NCBI GenBank assembly: GCA_947396885.1
Contig: OX377206.1
Location: 19,463,114 to 19,527,113 of the forward strand
DNA: 64,000 nt
Direction: 5' to 3'
Origin: Heligmosomoides polygyrus polygyrus
Lineage: Eukaryota > Nematoda > Chromadorea > Rhabditida > Heligmosomidae
In this document: piece after piece, positions 22,376 through 32,997 of the stretch
Position numbering within the stretch: the stretch's first letter is position 1
How the letters are laid out: each line of letters opens with the position of its first letter
The notes under the pieces: generated by a model
The model's input: only the letters and a program-made list of their open reading frames with translations
Told to the model about the DNA's origin: nothing
Database searches by the model: none
Made by a program: the position numbers and the translations under genes

Positions 22376-23274
22376 GCACGGCGCGTGTGGGATCTCTCCA
22401 ACGTCATCGACGGCTCATTTTTATAATGGTAATGGTACTTATCGACGGCATACAAAAGAGCTCATCCGAAGACGGCCGCCTGAAGTCGAAATTGAGTGTG
22501 TTTGTGAATGAGTAAGCATTGCATCGTGGCACTATTTGCAAGCAATATTATCAGTTTAGTTCTATGAAAGCAGGTAATCAAACCGGCATTTATGGCACCT
22601 GTGATGATAGTAAGTTAAAATAAGAGGAGCCATATCGCGTCACGTTTTTGCTCTCTCAGTTTTACCTTGTTTTGTCATCCAGCCATGTCATGACAGTGGT
22701 CATGTTGACAACTCTTTATTCTTCGGACTTCTTATAATGATTGTTTGCTTAGTTGACATCGACGAGCAACTTGCTGTCGCCCAAAAATTGTATTTCCTCT
22801 TGACACATACTTTGTTATGCGCTTGTTAACTTTGCATGGCTTTCGAGAAGTAGTATAGCTTTATTCTCTCATTGTATAAACCAAGGCATACACGATTTTA
22901 TCCAAAATTGAAAGCTCAACGTATGGTAGCGTGAGAATTATAGCCGAACTTTGGCCTCTTTATAAACAGGAGATTCGATTTACATCGGCTACTTCCTTGT
23001 GCCGCTTGTTACCTGAACATGGTTAGTGCTAAATTAGCACAACTCACGTCAACGAGGTGAGGCGCTCATCGCATTAGCAGCTACACGAAATAGCCGCCTC
23101 TGCCCGCTCATCTGGCCCAAAGAATAGGTACACCTGGGTCATGCATGGTTCGCGACGGACGTCATTAGAGCAAGGAGGTGTACATTCGCATTTCCCGCCA
23201 TACCTGAATTCCGCCAGAGGACGCGATTTGCCTTGAAGGCCGTAGGCCTCTAGTGAACAGTCATGACCTCAGAA

Positions 23275-24376
23275 TGACCTTGATGTTGTATACAAGTTCG
23301 GATTACAACCGAAGAGCCGCGATTGTCGAAAGTATTCGCTCTGGGCGTTTGTCAGCTGAAATAATTGGACTCTGTGAGTACCCAAGATCAACCGTTTACG
23401 ATGTTGTGGCCCGGTACAGTTCCCTAAGGAGTTTGAGAAAGGTTCCGCAAACCCGGCAAGGAAAATCCATCCACGGGAACGGGTGTCAAGAACTGCGGCA
23501 GTCGTGGAAAAGACTCAGCCGCTGATTCTGGAGGACCCGGGGTGATTGTTGACGATGGCGTCAGCGGTGGGTGTCAACAAGCGAACATGCATCGGATTGC
23601 AGAGCAGGACGATCTACGGTACAAGTCGCGCACAGAAAAGGCCGGACTCCGTGCCGCGCTTATTCTGCTCGTCTGACTCTCGCCGCTCGCGCGTGGCGGA
23701 ATTTTTTGGGGACCAGTTGTCATGTAAACGAGGACGGTCGTCGTCGACCCGGGGCGGCTAGCATCGCATTGGAGCGCGTTTTTGGCGCTGGACTCCGCGG
23801 GACGACAGCCTTCCGCGGTGCACCTTCCGTCGACGGAGGTCCCGCCGTAGAATACCATAGACGTGAAGGTGCGACACATGCTGTCTGAGGGTGCCAGAAC
23901 CAACTTGCCGTCTTCTGCTGACTTCCTTAAAGATGAAGCGGAGGGCGAATTAGATTCTTTTCTGATTAAAAAAGTGTACTGTTGACGCGAAAGTCAACCG
24001 TATAAATGATCGTTGGTTCGCCTACGATCCTGATGACGTCCGGATTGTTGCGAAAACAAAATCTCCAGCAATCGATCACGCCTTACAATACCGCTCAAAT
24101 TCTTTGCAAAAAAGACGCTTTGTGACGGATCAATCCGTCGCAAAGCGTCTTTTTTTTTGCAAAGAATTTGAGCGGTATTGTAGGTGTCGTGTCCAGTAAA
24201 AGGGATGACTTGCTACCACATTTCTTTGAGAAAGGACAAACTCTCATCGAAGAGGTTTGTTTGTGCGTTCTGCAGCATTCATAAATATGGACAGCACTCC
24301 TTTAAAGAGATCGTGCGAGCGCTTCAGTATGAAGGCGGTTGTTGCAGCTGACGGGGGATATTTTGAGCAATTTTAG
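23275..24376 (+). pseudogene. Broken mariner-family transposase
   Basis: The N-terminal helix-turn-helix region reads YNRRAAIVESIRSGRLSAE and PRSTVYDVVARY. After several frameshifts come DVKVRHMLSEGARTN, TVDAKVNRINDRWFAYDPDD and VRIVAKTKSPA (start of the catalytic core), then GVVSSKRDDLLPHFFEKGQT, and finally AVVAADGGYFEQF before TAG. This is the order of a DDE/D transposase that cuts and pastes its own ends at TA. About 200 bp of foreign GC-rich sequence appears between RYKS (near 23627) and DVKVRH (near 23860), and a 95-bp MITE lies in the catalytic core. Most of the second half of the catalytic domain is deleted. Terminal inverted repeats could not be identified. Confidence 0.8.
24086..24180. 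mobile_element. 95-bp palindromic MITE with TA duplication
   Basis: CAATACCGCTCAAATTCTTT and its complement bracket a nearly perfect palindrome (arms about 46 bp, T-run length differing between arms). TA at 24084-24085 and 24181-24182 is duplicated. Removing the MITE and one TA makes the flanking transposase frame continuous, which defines the ends exactly. The near-identity of the arms suggests a recent insertion into a dead transposase. Confidence 0.9.
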
Positions 24377-24690
24377 TTTTGAGAGTGTATAAAGGAACTT
24401 TCTATCTCATTTGTATTATATTTTTTGTTAATAAATTTGCTTGAAAAGAGAAAGTTTAGTTCGTGTTTAGGATGGATAGACATGGGGCTGATGGATAGAC
24501 ATGTCGATTCCTTATTGATTGCAAACGGGACTAATTCAGTAGAGGCCTAGAGATGAAAGGCCTGAACAAAGAAGTGAACTACAACTCGATTTGATGGTAA
24601 ACAAATAAGCAAGAACTAAAAATAACTAAAATAAATGGCTTCTTACCAATTTCGCTAACGTAAAATTCTATTTTTGTTTTCGTCATCCTA

Positions 24691-24785
24691 CTATATATAA
24701 AAGAGTAAGCGGTTGTGTCTGTCCTTCCGCCTGTCCGCCCGTTTGTCCGTCCGTCTATCCATCCGTCCTTCCGTCGGTCCATCTA
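24691..24785 (+). repeat. TATAAAAGAG plus TGTCCGTC tract (copy B)
   Basis: TACTATATATAAAAGAGTAAGC precedes GTGTCTGTCC and then a run of CGTCC/CCTTCC units, as at 21462. Here the 42-bp array begins immediately after it, in the opposite orientation to array 1. Confidence 0.65.
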
Positions 24786-24789
24786 GCCT

Positions 24790-25250
24790 TTCATAGACGT
24801 CGAGTGACAGGCGTCCGGGTTGAGACGAGGTGTGACCCACGTCGTGTCGCGCGCGTCGGAAGACGTGTCGCCGATGTCTCGCAAAGGGCGTCTGGGTTGA
24901 GAAGACATCTCACCGTCGGCGTTCAACAGGCGTCCGGGTTCAGGGGTTGTGTCACCCATGTCGCGCAGCCGATGTCTAGGTTCACAAGAGGTGTCACCGA
25001 TGTCGCCGAAGTGGTGCCCGAATTCAGACGACGTGTCACCGATGTCGCGCAAAGGACGAAGGTTTGAAAAGACGTGTTGCCGACGTCGTTCTACAGGCGA
25101 AGGGGTTCAGGAGTTGCGTCACCTATGTTGCGCAGTCGGTGTCTAGGTTCAGAAGAGGTGTCACCGATGTCGCGGAATGGATGCTTGGGTTAAGAAGGGG
25201 CCTCATCGATATCGTGCAAGGGGTGTCCTGATTCAGGCATGTCATTGATG
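24790..25250 (-). repeat. 42-bp minisatellite, array 2 (inverted)
   Basis: About eleven degenerate units of GTGTCACCGATGTCGCGCAA plus the GGCGTCCGGGTTCAGAAGAC half. A 42-bp spacing is exact between well preserved copies near 24989-25070. The minus strand reads 14-residue repeats with the core DIGDTSSE; the plus strand is also open. There is no initiator context or splice structure, so it is treated as a repeat and not a gene. Confidence 0.8.
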
Positions 25251-25254
25251 AGTG

Positions 25255-25705
25255 ATCAGTGAAGGGGATCAGCAATGGGGGACCAGCAAAGGAGGGTCCA
25301 ACAGTAGTGGGGGGGGGTAGTGGTAAAGGAGGACCAGTGAAGACCAGTAAAGGGGACCACTGCAGGGAGAGGATCCAGTAATGGGGGGGGGGGAGTGGAA
25401 AGAAGGAGGACCAGTGAAGAGGGGACCACTAAGAGGGACCACTGCAGGGGAGGGTCCGGTGAGGGGGACCGATAACGGGGGGGGGGGGGGGAAGGATGGA
25501 CCAGTGAAGAGGGGATCAGTAAAAGGGACCAGAAAAAGGGAGACCAGCAAAGCTGGAACCAGTACCGGGGGAGTGGTGAAGGAGGCCCAATGAAGAGGGG
25601 GCCAGTATAAGGGGGGGGGTGGAGAGACGGTAAAGGGGACCAGTGAAGATGGGACCACTGAAGGAGGGGGTCCAGTGAAGGGGACCGGTAAGGGCGGAGC
25701 ATGAT
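25255..25705 (+). repeat. G-rich minisatellite within the 42-bp array
   Basis: Irregular tandem units built on GGGGACCAGTGAAG and GGGACCACTGCAGGG, with repeated runs of 7-14 G. One strand holds many G tracts, giving strong quadruplex potential. The complementary proline-rich open frame is a by-product. Run lengths may be unreliable. Confidence 0.8.
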
Positions 25706-25714
25706 TTTTTATCA

Positions 25715-25910
25715 GTATCGTCCGACGGGTATCAGGCTTCAGAAGACGTGCTGCTGACGTCGTTACACGTGCGTTGGGGCTCAGCATATGTATCACAGAC
25801 GATATCAACATGCGTCCGGATTCAGAACACGTGACCCAGACGTCGTACAATGTGCGTCCAGATCCAGGAGTCGTTCCACAAATCATACTTTGCACAGCAT
25901 TCGTGAGAAG
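25715..25910 (-). repeat. 42-bp minisatellite, array 3 (diverged)
   Basis: GCGTCCGGATTCAGAACACGTG and GTGCGTCCAGATCCAGGAGTC continue the unit of array 2 beyond the G-rich block. The G-rich sequence therefore appears to sit inside one array. Confidence 0.6.
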
Positions 25911-26638
25911 ACCTTTTAAAGGCTTCGTTCGACAAGTGTGCGCGTAGTTGACTCTCACTACGCCTTTATTATTTTTTTATTTCACTCCGGCAGAAGTGTA
26001 AGGGGTATTAGCGGGGTTGAGAGTGAGGGTAAGGAGAATGGTTAGAGTTATCGGAGGGACCTGATTGCTGTCGGACAGTTAACGGTATCGAGCGGTCTAC
26101 CGACACCCATTGGTTTCATTTATGTTTCCGCAGATTAACCACTTTGGATTGAGACTCTCACAGTCTATTCCTCAGGACTTATTAGATCATGTACTTCGGA
26201 GAATGAAATGAAAGTAAAAGGGCCTAAAGAAGAAAAGAACACGGTCGGGATGTTCTATACTCGGGGTTTGGGGCAAAGCCCCCAACTACACTTTTGACGG
26301 CCGCGAGGCCGCTGAACGTCTGGTAGAGTATATTTTAGAAAAAGTAAGAATCTTATGCTATGGTTACACCATATAATCTCCCAACATATCATGTTTATTT
26401 AATTGGTAGGGTGAACAGCATCCTTCAAGTTGACAATGAGTGCGAAACACTCTCCCTTGGCGTCTCATCTTAGCCTAGTTTCAATACAACACTTTTTAGG
26501 AATGGAAATTGGACCGCAGGAAAGAAAGTCCTTCTATTTTAGGTTGCTTACTCATGCGGTGCGAAGATCGCGAGGAGAGGTTGTCGTCAAGCGAATCATC
26601 ACCAAACAGCAGGTGATATTCTAGTCTCCTTATGCTCA

Positions 26639-26710
26639 AAACTAGGGACTTGACCCCCCTGCCTAGTTTCAGGATGCTCTACGCCACTACACCACTAGCG
26701 CTGTTTGACG
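26639..26710 (-). repeat. tRNA-like sequence
   Basis: On the minus strand GCGCTAGTGGTGTAGTGGC (A-box-like) is followed after about 30 bp by GGGTCAAGTCCC (T-arm/B-box-like). The preceding GTCAAACAGCGC is shared with the tRNA-like unit at 59.2 kb. The stems do not close into a convincing tRNA, so this is a tRNA-derived repeat or pseudogene. Confidence 0.5.
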
Positions 26711-26720
26711 AGCTGGCTTA

Positions 26721-26811
26721 AAGAAAATGACTTGAATACTTTCCAGTTATTCATTTTTGCTCAAGCTTTGAGCAAAAATGAATAACTGGAAAGTATTCAA
26801 GTCGTTTTCTC
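26721..26811. repeat. 91-bp near-perfect palindrome
   Basis: GAAAATGACTTGAATACTTT and the rest of a 42-base arm are mirrored around CAAGCTTTG with one mismatch (GACTTG/CAAGTC arms, T/C near the outer end). It looks like a palindromic MITE, but no clear target duplication was seen. Confidence 0.75.
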
Positions 26812-26994
26812 TTTGAGGTTATATAATAGATTATCGAGGTAATTAGAAGGACCTTCCAACTTTCCTAGTTCGTTCCTGCGTCACCACGCGTGGCTGCTCT
26901 GCTATCACTTCCGCTTTCATAAACGAATAATGCCACGTGGAAGCCGTAGGAAGTTTACCGCTGAAACTCTGCAACAACGAGTGTGATTCCCCCG

Positions 26995-27366
26995 TTAATC
27001 GGAGTCACTCATCCGTGTGTGCCTACGTGTTGCCAATCTCTGAACCCTCACACTACGCGTCGTTTTCGTCCCTGATAACTCCGGAACTGCTATGAATAGA
27101 CCGTCGAGGTGACACTCACCGATGACGCGGCAGAATTGTGCGGCCAGTGGTGCAGGAGCTGCAGCAATTAAGCCTTGTGTTATAGCGGCAGAGCGTTGTC
27201 CGAAACGAGAAATTCGGACATTTGACAGGCGTTTTTTCGACTTAAATTGGGCCCTCTCATTTGCAGATCGAACGGCAGGCCGCCTCGATGGTGTTTCGGC
27301 TTCCGCCACAAGCGGCGGCTGTGAACCGAAGCTGCTCGGCAGTGATTCGATTAGAGCAGGTCTCAT
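26995..27366 (-). other. Unassigned open frame
   Basis: A 123-codon minus-strand frame includes FKSKKRLSNVRISRFGQRSA and LIAAAPAPLAAQFCRVIG, with a donor-like GTGAGTG in its middle (27120). It is GC-richer than the surroundings. No family was recognised and it may be an exon or a transposon remnant. Confidence 0.2.
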
Positions 27367-27604
27367 ACTGATGACACGATCTCGTTATCACTGCCTATCA
27401 ACATTGTTCTATGATCATATACCTCACTGTGTTTGAAATCCCGAACATTCGAATAAATGAACATTTCCTATGGATGGACGATATAGCGGAAGTAACAAAG
27501 ATATGCAACATTTGAAACAAGAAAAACAGACTTCGAACCAGGTGTGGCTGCAATTTTTTCAAGTAAAAACCTGCATAGAATTATTAATTAAATTAAGATC
27601 AGCT

Positions 27605-27881
27605 AAAGGATAAAAGATGGCGATAATCAGTTTTTTTGGATGCACCACGCATCCTAGTTCTGCCGAACGTCGTGGAGGGAAATTGAAATTGAAATTGAAA
27701 TTGAAAAAGAAATTGAAAACTTGGCCTATACAATGACCTGGGTTATACAGCCGATGAAGAAGACAGTGCTTTATTCTTCCCCCCACATCTTCCCTGATTT
27801 GGCTTACCTTGACGGGAAAAAAATCAGGAACCCGGGTGAGATGCACCCTGTAGCCGGCAATTCCTCGGATTGCGACCATTT
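27605..27881 (-). repeat. SINE copy with internal (GAAATT)n expansion
   Basis: The tail complement AAAGGATAAAAGATGGCG, the body blocks ACTTGGCCTATACAATGACC and CAGTGCTTTATTCTTCC, and the head GGTCGCAATCCG on the minus strand identify the SINE. At 27677-27717 about six units of GAAATT replace part of the body. Confidence 0.75.
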
Positions 27882-27964
27882 AATCTACAACTATCTAATT
27901 GAGCTAGCCGTCGATGACGCATGAGTGATCTTGCTCGTGAGGGATATGGCTTTCCGTATCCTGC

Positions 27965-28280
27965 GCGGGCAAAGTTTGTCAATCATACGATGGACGTTGC
28001 TGCAGCAGGGGAAGTGCGAGCTCTTCCTCGTTGACACAACGGCAACTGCATGCGATTCTAAGCGTCCGCATTCAGAAGACATGTCAACGATGTCGAGCAA
28101 GGACATTCATATTCAGCGTCGCCGGCTTCGCTGGATGAGCGTCCGAATTCAAGAGACCGGTTACCGAGGTCAAGCAGCGCCTGAATTCAGTAGACATTTC
28201 ACCGATGTCGTGGCACGAGCGTCTGAATTCAAAATAAGTGACACCAATGTTGCATACCGAGCATCTGGTTCGAAAGAAGG
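27965..28280 (+). repeat. Minisatellite-bearing repeat, second copy (array 4 and head block)
   Basis: The head block GCGCGGGCAAAGTTTGTC...GACACAACGGCAACTGCAT is followed directly by GCGTCCGCATTCAGAAGACA and about five diverged 42-bp units to 28280. The junction TTCTAAGCG near 28060 is the uninterrupted counterpart of the 22131-22263 MITE site. Confidence 0.7.
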
Positions 28281-28399
28281 GTCAACTGTGTCCTTTAACG
28301 AGTGCTGCTGAGAATGAGAACGGTTACGGAGCAACCTGAGCGCAGAAGTACTGAGCAGCACAAACCATTGCTGGAGGGTCAGTAGAGAATGCCTATGAA

Positions 28400-29753
28400 A
28401 ACGGAAAAAAGTGGAAGACGGTTTTATGGCGTGTACGCAGCAGAATCTAGACGGGAGCGGATCTTGTGTCTTACAAAAGTTGCTTTCCGTAGGTTAGGGA
28501 TACAAGCTCGCGCGGAACGAGCAAGTGCGAGGCAAGCAGTCGGGCGTGTCGGAGCACTTGTATTCATGTAAATATTTAAACAATATTACATTATCACTAT
28601 TAAAAGTTTCCCTGCGCCTACGTCTCAGCCGCGGTTCCGTGATTGGCTATGAGGCGTGCGTGACATGAATGTAATCGTTAAGGTTTAAAAGAACAATCCC
28701 TTCTTGAAGGTCCAGATAACAGCTCCCACTCTGGGCCAAGGTTTTGATCGTTGGGGCGAGATTCGTGCCCAACCGAGTTGAGTATCATACCAGATTCTAA
28801 GCAGGAAGCAGAAACTGAAACGAATAAAAGTTTTAGGCACACTAGTCGTTATGTGGAGTGACTAGATAGCTGGTGAAGTCGGAGGTCTGATAAGCTGGTG
28901 CTCACATTCCCGCACCTCTCGCACTTGGTTGGGCATAAACCCCTTATGTGCCGTTTTTTCGAATTCCATTAGCCCCGTATGACACTCAAAATCACCAAAA
29001 GTGCTGCAAACACCAACGACTCAACCGATTATGTACAGAGGCCTAATCTTTTAAATGAATCGCTCTAAGGTGTTGAATGGTAGAATCGCCGGAAGATTCG
29101 GGGGGTGCACACGAATCACACAAGGTTCGTTTCCCAAAACGCAAAAACGAAACACCTACATACTCTAGAGGAGCTCGTCATCGCAAGTCACTGCAAGGCC
29201 TCACACTTATTCAGTGTATCACCACGATCTCTTATTCAAGGTCGGACCGTAAGTATCCATCTTTCTGACTTTCCGTTTCAAACGATAATAACTTCGTTCA
29301 TTGGCAGTCGCCTGAGGTACGGCTAGAACTTTTAAAATTGACATGTAAATGTCAGTAGAACGAACTAGCAGCAATCTAGAAGTTGTTAGGAATTGGACAG
29401 CTAGAGCTCATGTACTGTCGGAAGATTTCTTTGCTCTTTTTCTGCACGGTGATAACTCCGCAAAGGAGACGAATATGGGGACTGCATTCAATCAAAACTG
29501 GCGTTCTACTAAAAGCCCTATACGTTTTTGTGCGGATGGATTTACCGATAAATTAGTTGCAATTGCCACTGGTTAGGGGAAGGAACACTCATTCAGCAGA
29601 GCAGGGTGCATTATCAGCAGATTTTCACACCTTGTTCTCAGATGTTCAGCATATGCGATGCTAAACTATGTCGGCAGTAGATCATCAAAACCAAAAGTGA
29701 TCATTTGAATGTGACCTAAAAACGAAAAACGACGGTCCGAGAAAGCCAGCAAT
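28400..29753. other. Region without recognisable gene
   Basis: No domain-bearing frame or repeat family was recognised in this stretch. Confidence 0.35.
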
Positions 29754-29769
29754 AAAATAGGAAGTCTGT

Positions 29770-29940
29770 CTGTAGAGTTGCTGAGCTCTTTACGAGGTTG
29801 GTAAACGACTTTATTGGCGGCTAACGTTTCGGCTGGATCGCCTACTTCAGAGCCTCACCACAGTCCACTGAAGGACCAAAGGAAGCCGCACAAGATAAGC
29901 TGGGGTACGGGACAGCATCTACCCCAGGTTAGAATTCGAG
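29770..29940 (-). mobile_element. 171-bp insertion with 16-bp target duplication and hammerhead-like core
   Basis: AAAATAGGAAGTCTGT occurs at 29754-29769 and again at 29941-29956, flanking a 171-bp insert. On the minus strand the insert contains CTGAAGTAGGC-GATCCA-GCCGAAACG, close to a hammerhead ribozyme core (CUGANGA, stem II, GAAA) but with one extra base. CAATAAAG, a polyadenylation-like signal, follows. Hammerhead cores of this kind occur in Penelope-like elements and retrozymes. The insert may be a 5'-truncated retroelement or SINE. I could not pair stems I and III, so catalysis is not claimed. Confidence 0.65.
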
Positions 29941-29959
29941 AAAATAGGAAGTCTGTAGA

Positions 29960-32840
29960 TGTTGATTCGACAGACTAAGGACCGACGAACCAGCACGAAA
30001 TGAACATCCATTCAAGGTGACCGGTGGATAGGGTTTTGAAGAATCATAATGCACACCGCACTCTCGGAATATTGCTTCAATATTTGTTTTATTTAAATCA
30101 GTATTGCAGGCACATTATCTCTTTGAGTTAATTACTTTTATTACATATCTTCTATTATCAATTATCTATACTCAAACAATTACTCGATTACTTATTATCT
30201 TATCAAATACTTATATTTGGCTTGATTTAGTCAGCACCAATCTTTAGTAAAAACACGCTCACATGGAAAATTCCGGTCTACTTGAACTCACAACTTGTCA
30301 GAGGCAAAGTCTTTGTGCACTTCGCCCTGCGATGTACCTTTCTTGAGTTTTTTCTTCTGAAAAATGGAAACTGTTTAAAGCACATTTCCTACTTTTCGTG
30401 CTTTCAACCGAATACATTGGGTTCAGAGATTATGGCGTGACTCAGCTCTGTACTGGTAAAAGAATCTCAATGGCTCTAAACACTGGGGAGAAGCTCTTGT
30501 ATTACTGACCAGATGGTGAGTCAGATAGGACGCAATTTATACCGAGGAAAATTCTGTTTCAGAAAAAAAATCCACGATACAGCTATCGCGGAGAAGGCTG
30601 ACAGCGCAGATCGGACGCTTGATGATTCTTCAAGTGTTCTGCATAGCTTCAACTCTCCACTCCTTTCAAAAGTATCGCTGCAGCTTTATAGCCTTCTCTG
30701 GCAAAACAAAAACAAGTGCAAATGTAAAAACGATTTAGTGAAATTCTCTCAGATATTTCTGTCACAAAAACAGACAGTTTTACAATGAGTGAAGCGTTTC
30801 TGATGCAATCAGATATAACAGCGTGTATGAGTGTACAGTGGAGAAGCAGCGTTCTTCGAATGTCTACAACATACATGTCAATGACACACAGCAATTACAT
30901 AATTACATGTAATACAGCCATCGAGCGACCCGTTATCAATGTACTTTCACATAGAGGAGGAAACGGACAGCGTCATCTATATCATAAGTTAGAAGCTTTG
31001 GAGAGCAGCCGTGTCTCGACGAACGACCTCTCGTTGTCCATTCGGGAGACACGAGAGCACCGCATACCGGCTTGAGAGAGATACGTTTTCTTACGGGCAC
31101 TGTCCATCTGAAGATGAGCCTGGAAAGGACAACGTGAGAGAAGCTGTCGGATTTTCTTCTTTTAGTGGAACACCCAGTGTTGTTTTTAGACTGCCCTTTA
31201 TAGCGATTCAATTGCATAGAAAAATCGTCCTTTAAAAGGTACATTCTTGTATTGGTTTTTAGTGTGGCCTACATCTCTTGAGCGCATCAGATGAATTAGG
31301 TCACACCGAATAGACGCCATTCAGAGGGGTTGGTAGCCTGATTGCCAAGTGCGTGCTCGGTCGCTGCTCTGATTGGTTGGGACTGCCTGGTGTGCTACCT
31401 CTTCCCAAGTAGGTCGCATTAACCACTAGTACCAGACAGCAATCCTCGAACGATGTAAAAAGTAACCTGTACATATCTTTTAAGTCCAGAAACGTTAATT
31501 CTATGAACGTCGGACGTTACCTCTTAGTGATAGACAGGAAATGTTATTGAGGCATTCGGCAAACATAGAGTTTCATTTCCTGGCTCACGAAGAAATACGT
31601 TTCATTTAAAATTCTTCATACAAATATCAAGTACATATTCCGGTATTTTATGAATAGTTCATAAGTACACACATAAAGAAGGCCTTCTTTCTACCTCTAG
31701 GAATTAGAAGAATTTGGTGAAACGGACAAGTTTCTTCACTGCTGTGTTATTTGCTAGTAATCTGCAATCTGCAAGCGTCAGAAAATTACTGTACCGACTG
31801 CACTTTTAAAAAAGTTGTTGTAAAGGTAGTATGGCAGGCTCTATCGGTCAAAAGAATGAATGCTTTAAACCAAATTCCAGAGCACAGGCGCCGTTTACGG
31901 CTTTTTGAGCTGGTTAAACCACTATATAGGGTTACCGTAAACTCTTTTGCTAGCCCTGTTAGAGCTAATGACGTCTAAAAATCGCCCAGTTAACTGCTGT
32001 ACTACCTTAAGTTTAGCTAACGATAAAGTCGCTCGATAAATGAAGGTAATTATTTGAAGAGCTCGGCAAAGAACAATCCGGTTTAGCCCGCTGAGTTCTT
32101 CGTTGTAACACATATCATCATATGTACTTCAACAATTTTCCCTCCTGTCCCTACAATCAGAAGACAAAACACTCAGTAGGATGAAGGGCCCAAATTTTCT
32201 AGCTTCATAGCGAACGAATACCCCTGGTCCGAATAACGACATTTTCTACGATGTTGGATTTCAGAAGGAACGCAAGCGGTCAACTCCTATTGAATATTAA
32301 GAACCGATTCTGTTGTGAAAGGCACGGCTTTGGATCGTTCCCGAAAGTCAGAAAATTTTTACGCCACAGAGATACAAGGATACGGAGGTGTTAGGGAGGT
32401 AATAAACGCGATTCATTGTGTGAGCCAAAAACTATTCAAATTTCTTACTTAATCAGAACACCTGTTTCAGGAAGGAATTACTTGACAAGCCCGCTTCAAC
32501 ATAGGCTTCCTTCTATGAGAACAATTTTCTCCACCGAACCCAAAAAAGGTTACAAGAGCATCACATCATAAGAAGATCGGGGCTGTAGTCGTTATGGGTT
32601 GCGCCACACATTAAACTTCCATAAAACACCAAAAATCGTTCTGAATGTGGTGTACTTTGCTTATGGAATGTCGCGCCATATGAAGGGTTATATCATTCGA
32701 CACTGTTTATCAGTCGAAAGTAGGAAATTCTGAACTTTTGGCGAAAACCCTGTCAAGGCTTTCAGGTCAACATAACATATTATTATACAGCCATAACTTA
32801 ATGAAGCCTTAGACGTCGTCCATCATTTACTTTTTCGCCT
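29960..32840. other. Region without recognisable gene
   Basis: AT-rich DNA, possibly intronic or intergenic. Splice-like signals are present but no connected coding exons could be supported. Confidence 0.35.
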
Positions 32841-32920
32841 AGACAATATGCGTAGATTGTGTTTGCTTTTCTCGTCTGGTTTTCTCTACAATTTGCGCTC
32901 GATGGTACTTGCCCTTGTGT

Positions 32921-32943
32921 AAATGAATGAATGAATGAATGAA

Positions 32944-32994
<51 letters not shown>

Positions 32995-32997
32995 ATA
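32921..32997. repeat. (GAAT)n/(AAAT)n microsatellite
   Basis: About six units of AATG pass into about thirteen units of AATA. On the minus strand the tract follows a 330-bp sequence (33000-33330) with an A-box-like GACCAGTGGCGGAGTTGGG, so it may be the 3' tail of a retroposed element. Confidence 0.85.

Noticed and set aside
24804..25067. Plus-strand frame of 14-residue repeats as a gene
   Set aside because: The same array is open on the other strand too, and it is a degenerate non-coding-looking minisatellite with no splice or start context. Kept as a repeat.
24790..25250. CRISPR array
   Set aside because: The units are contiguous with no unique spacers, and the sequence is eukaryotic.
25256..25958. 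Proline/leucine-rich minus-strand frames of 148 and 229 codons
   Set aside because: They are the complement of a G-rich minisatellite. Openness comes from lack of T-A-containing stops in the array and not from selection.
26260..26320. GGGGTTTGGGGCAAAGCCCC and CGGCCGCGAGGCCG hairpins as a terminator or Helitron end
   Set aside because: Suggestive palindromes, but no CTRR end, no partner terminus and no adjacent gene were found.
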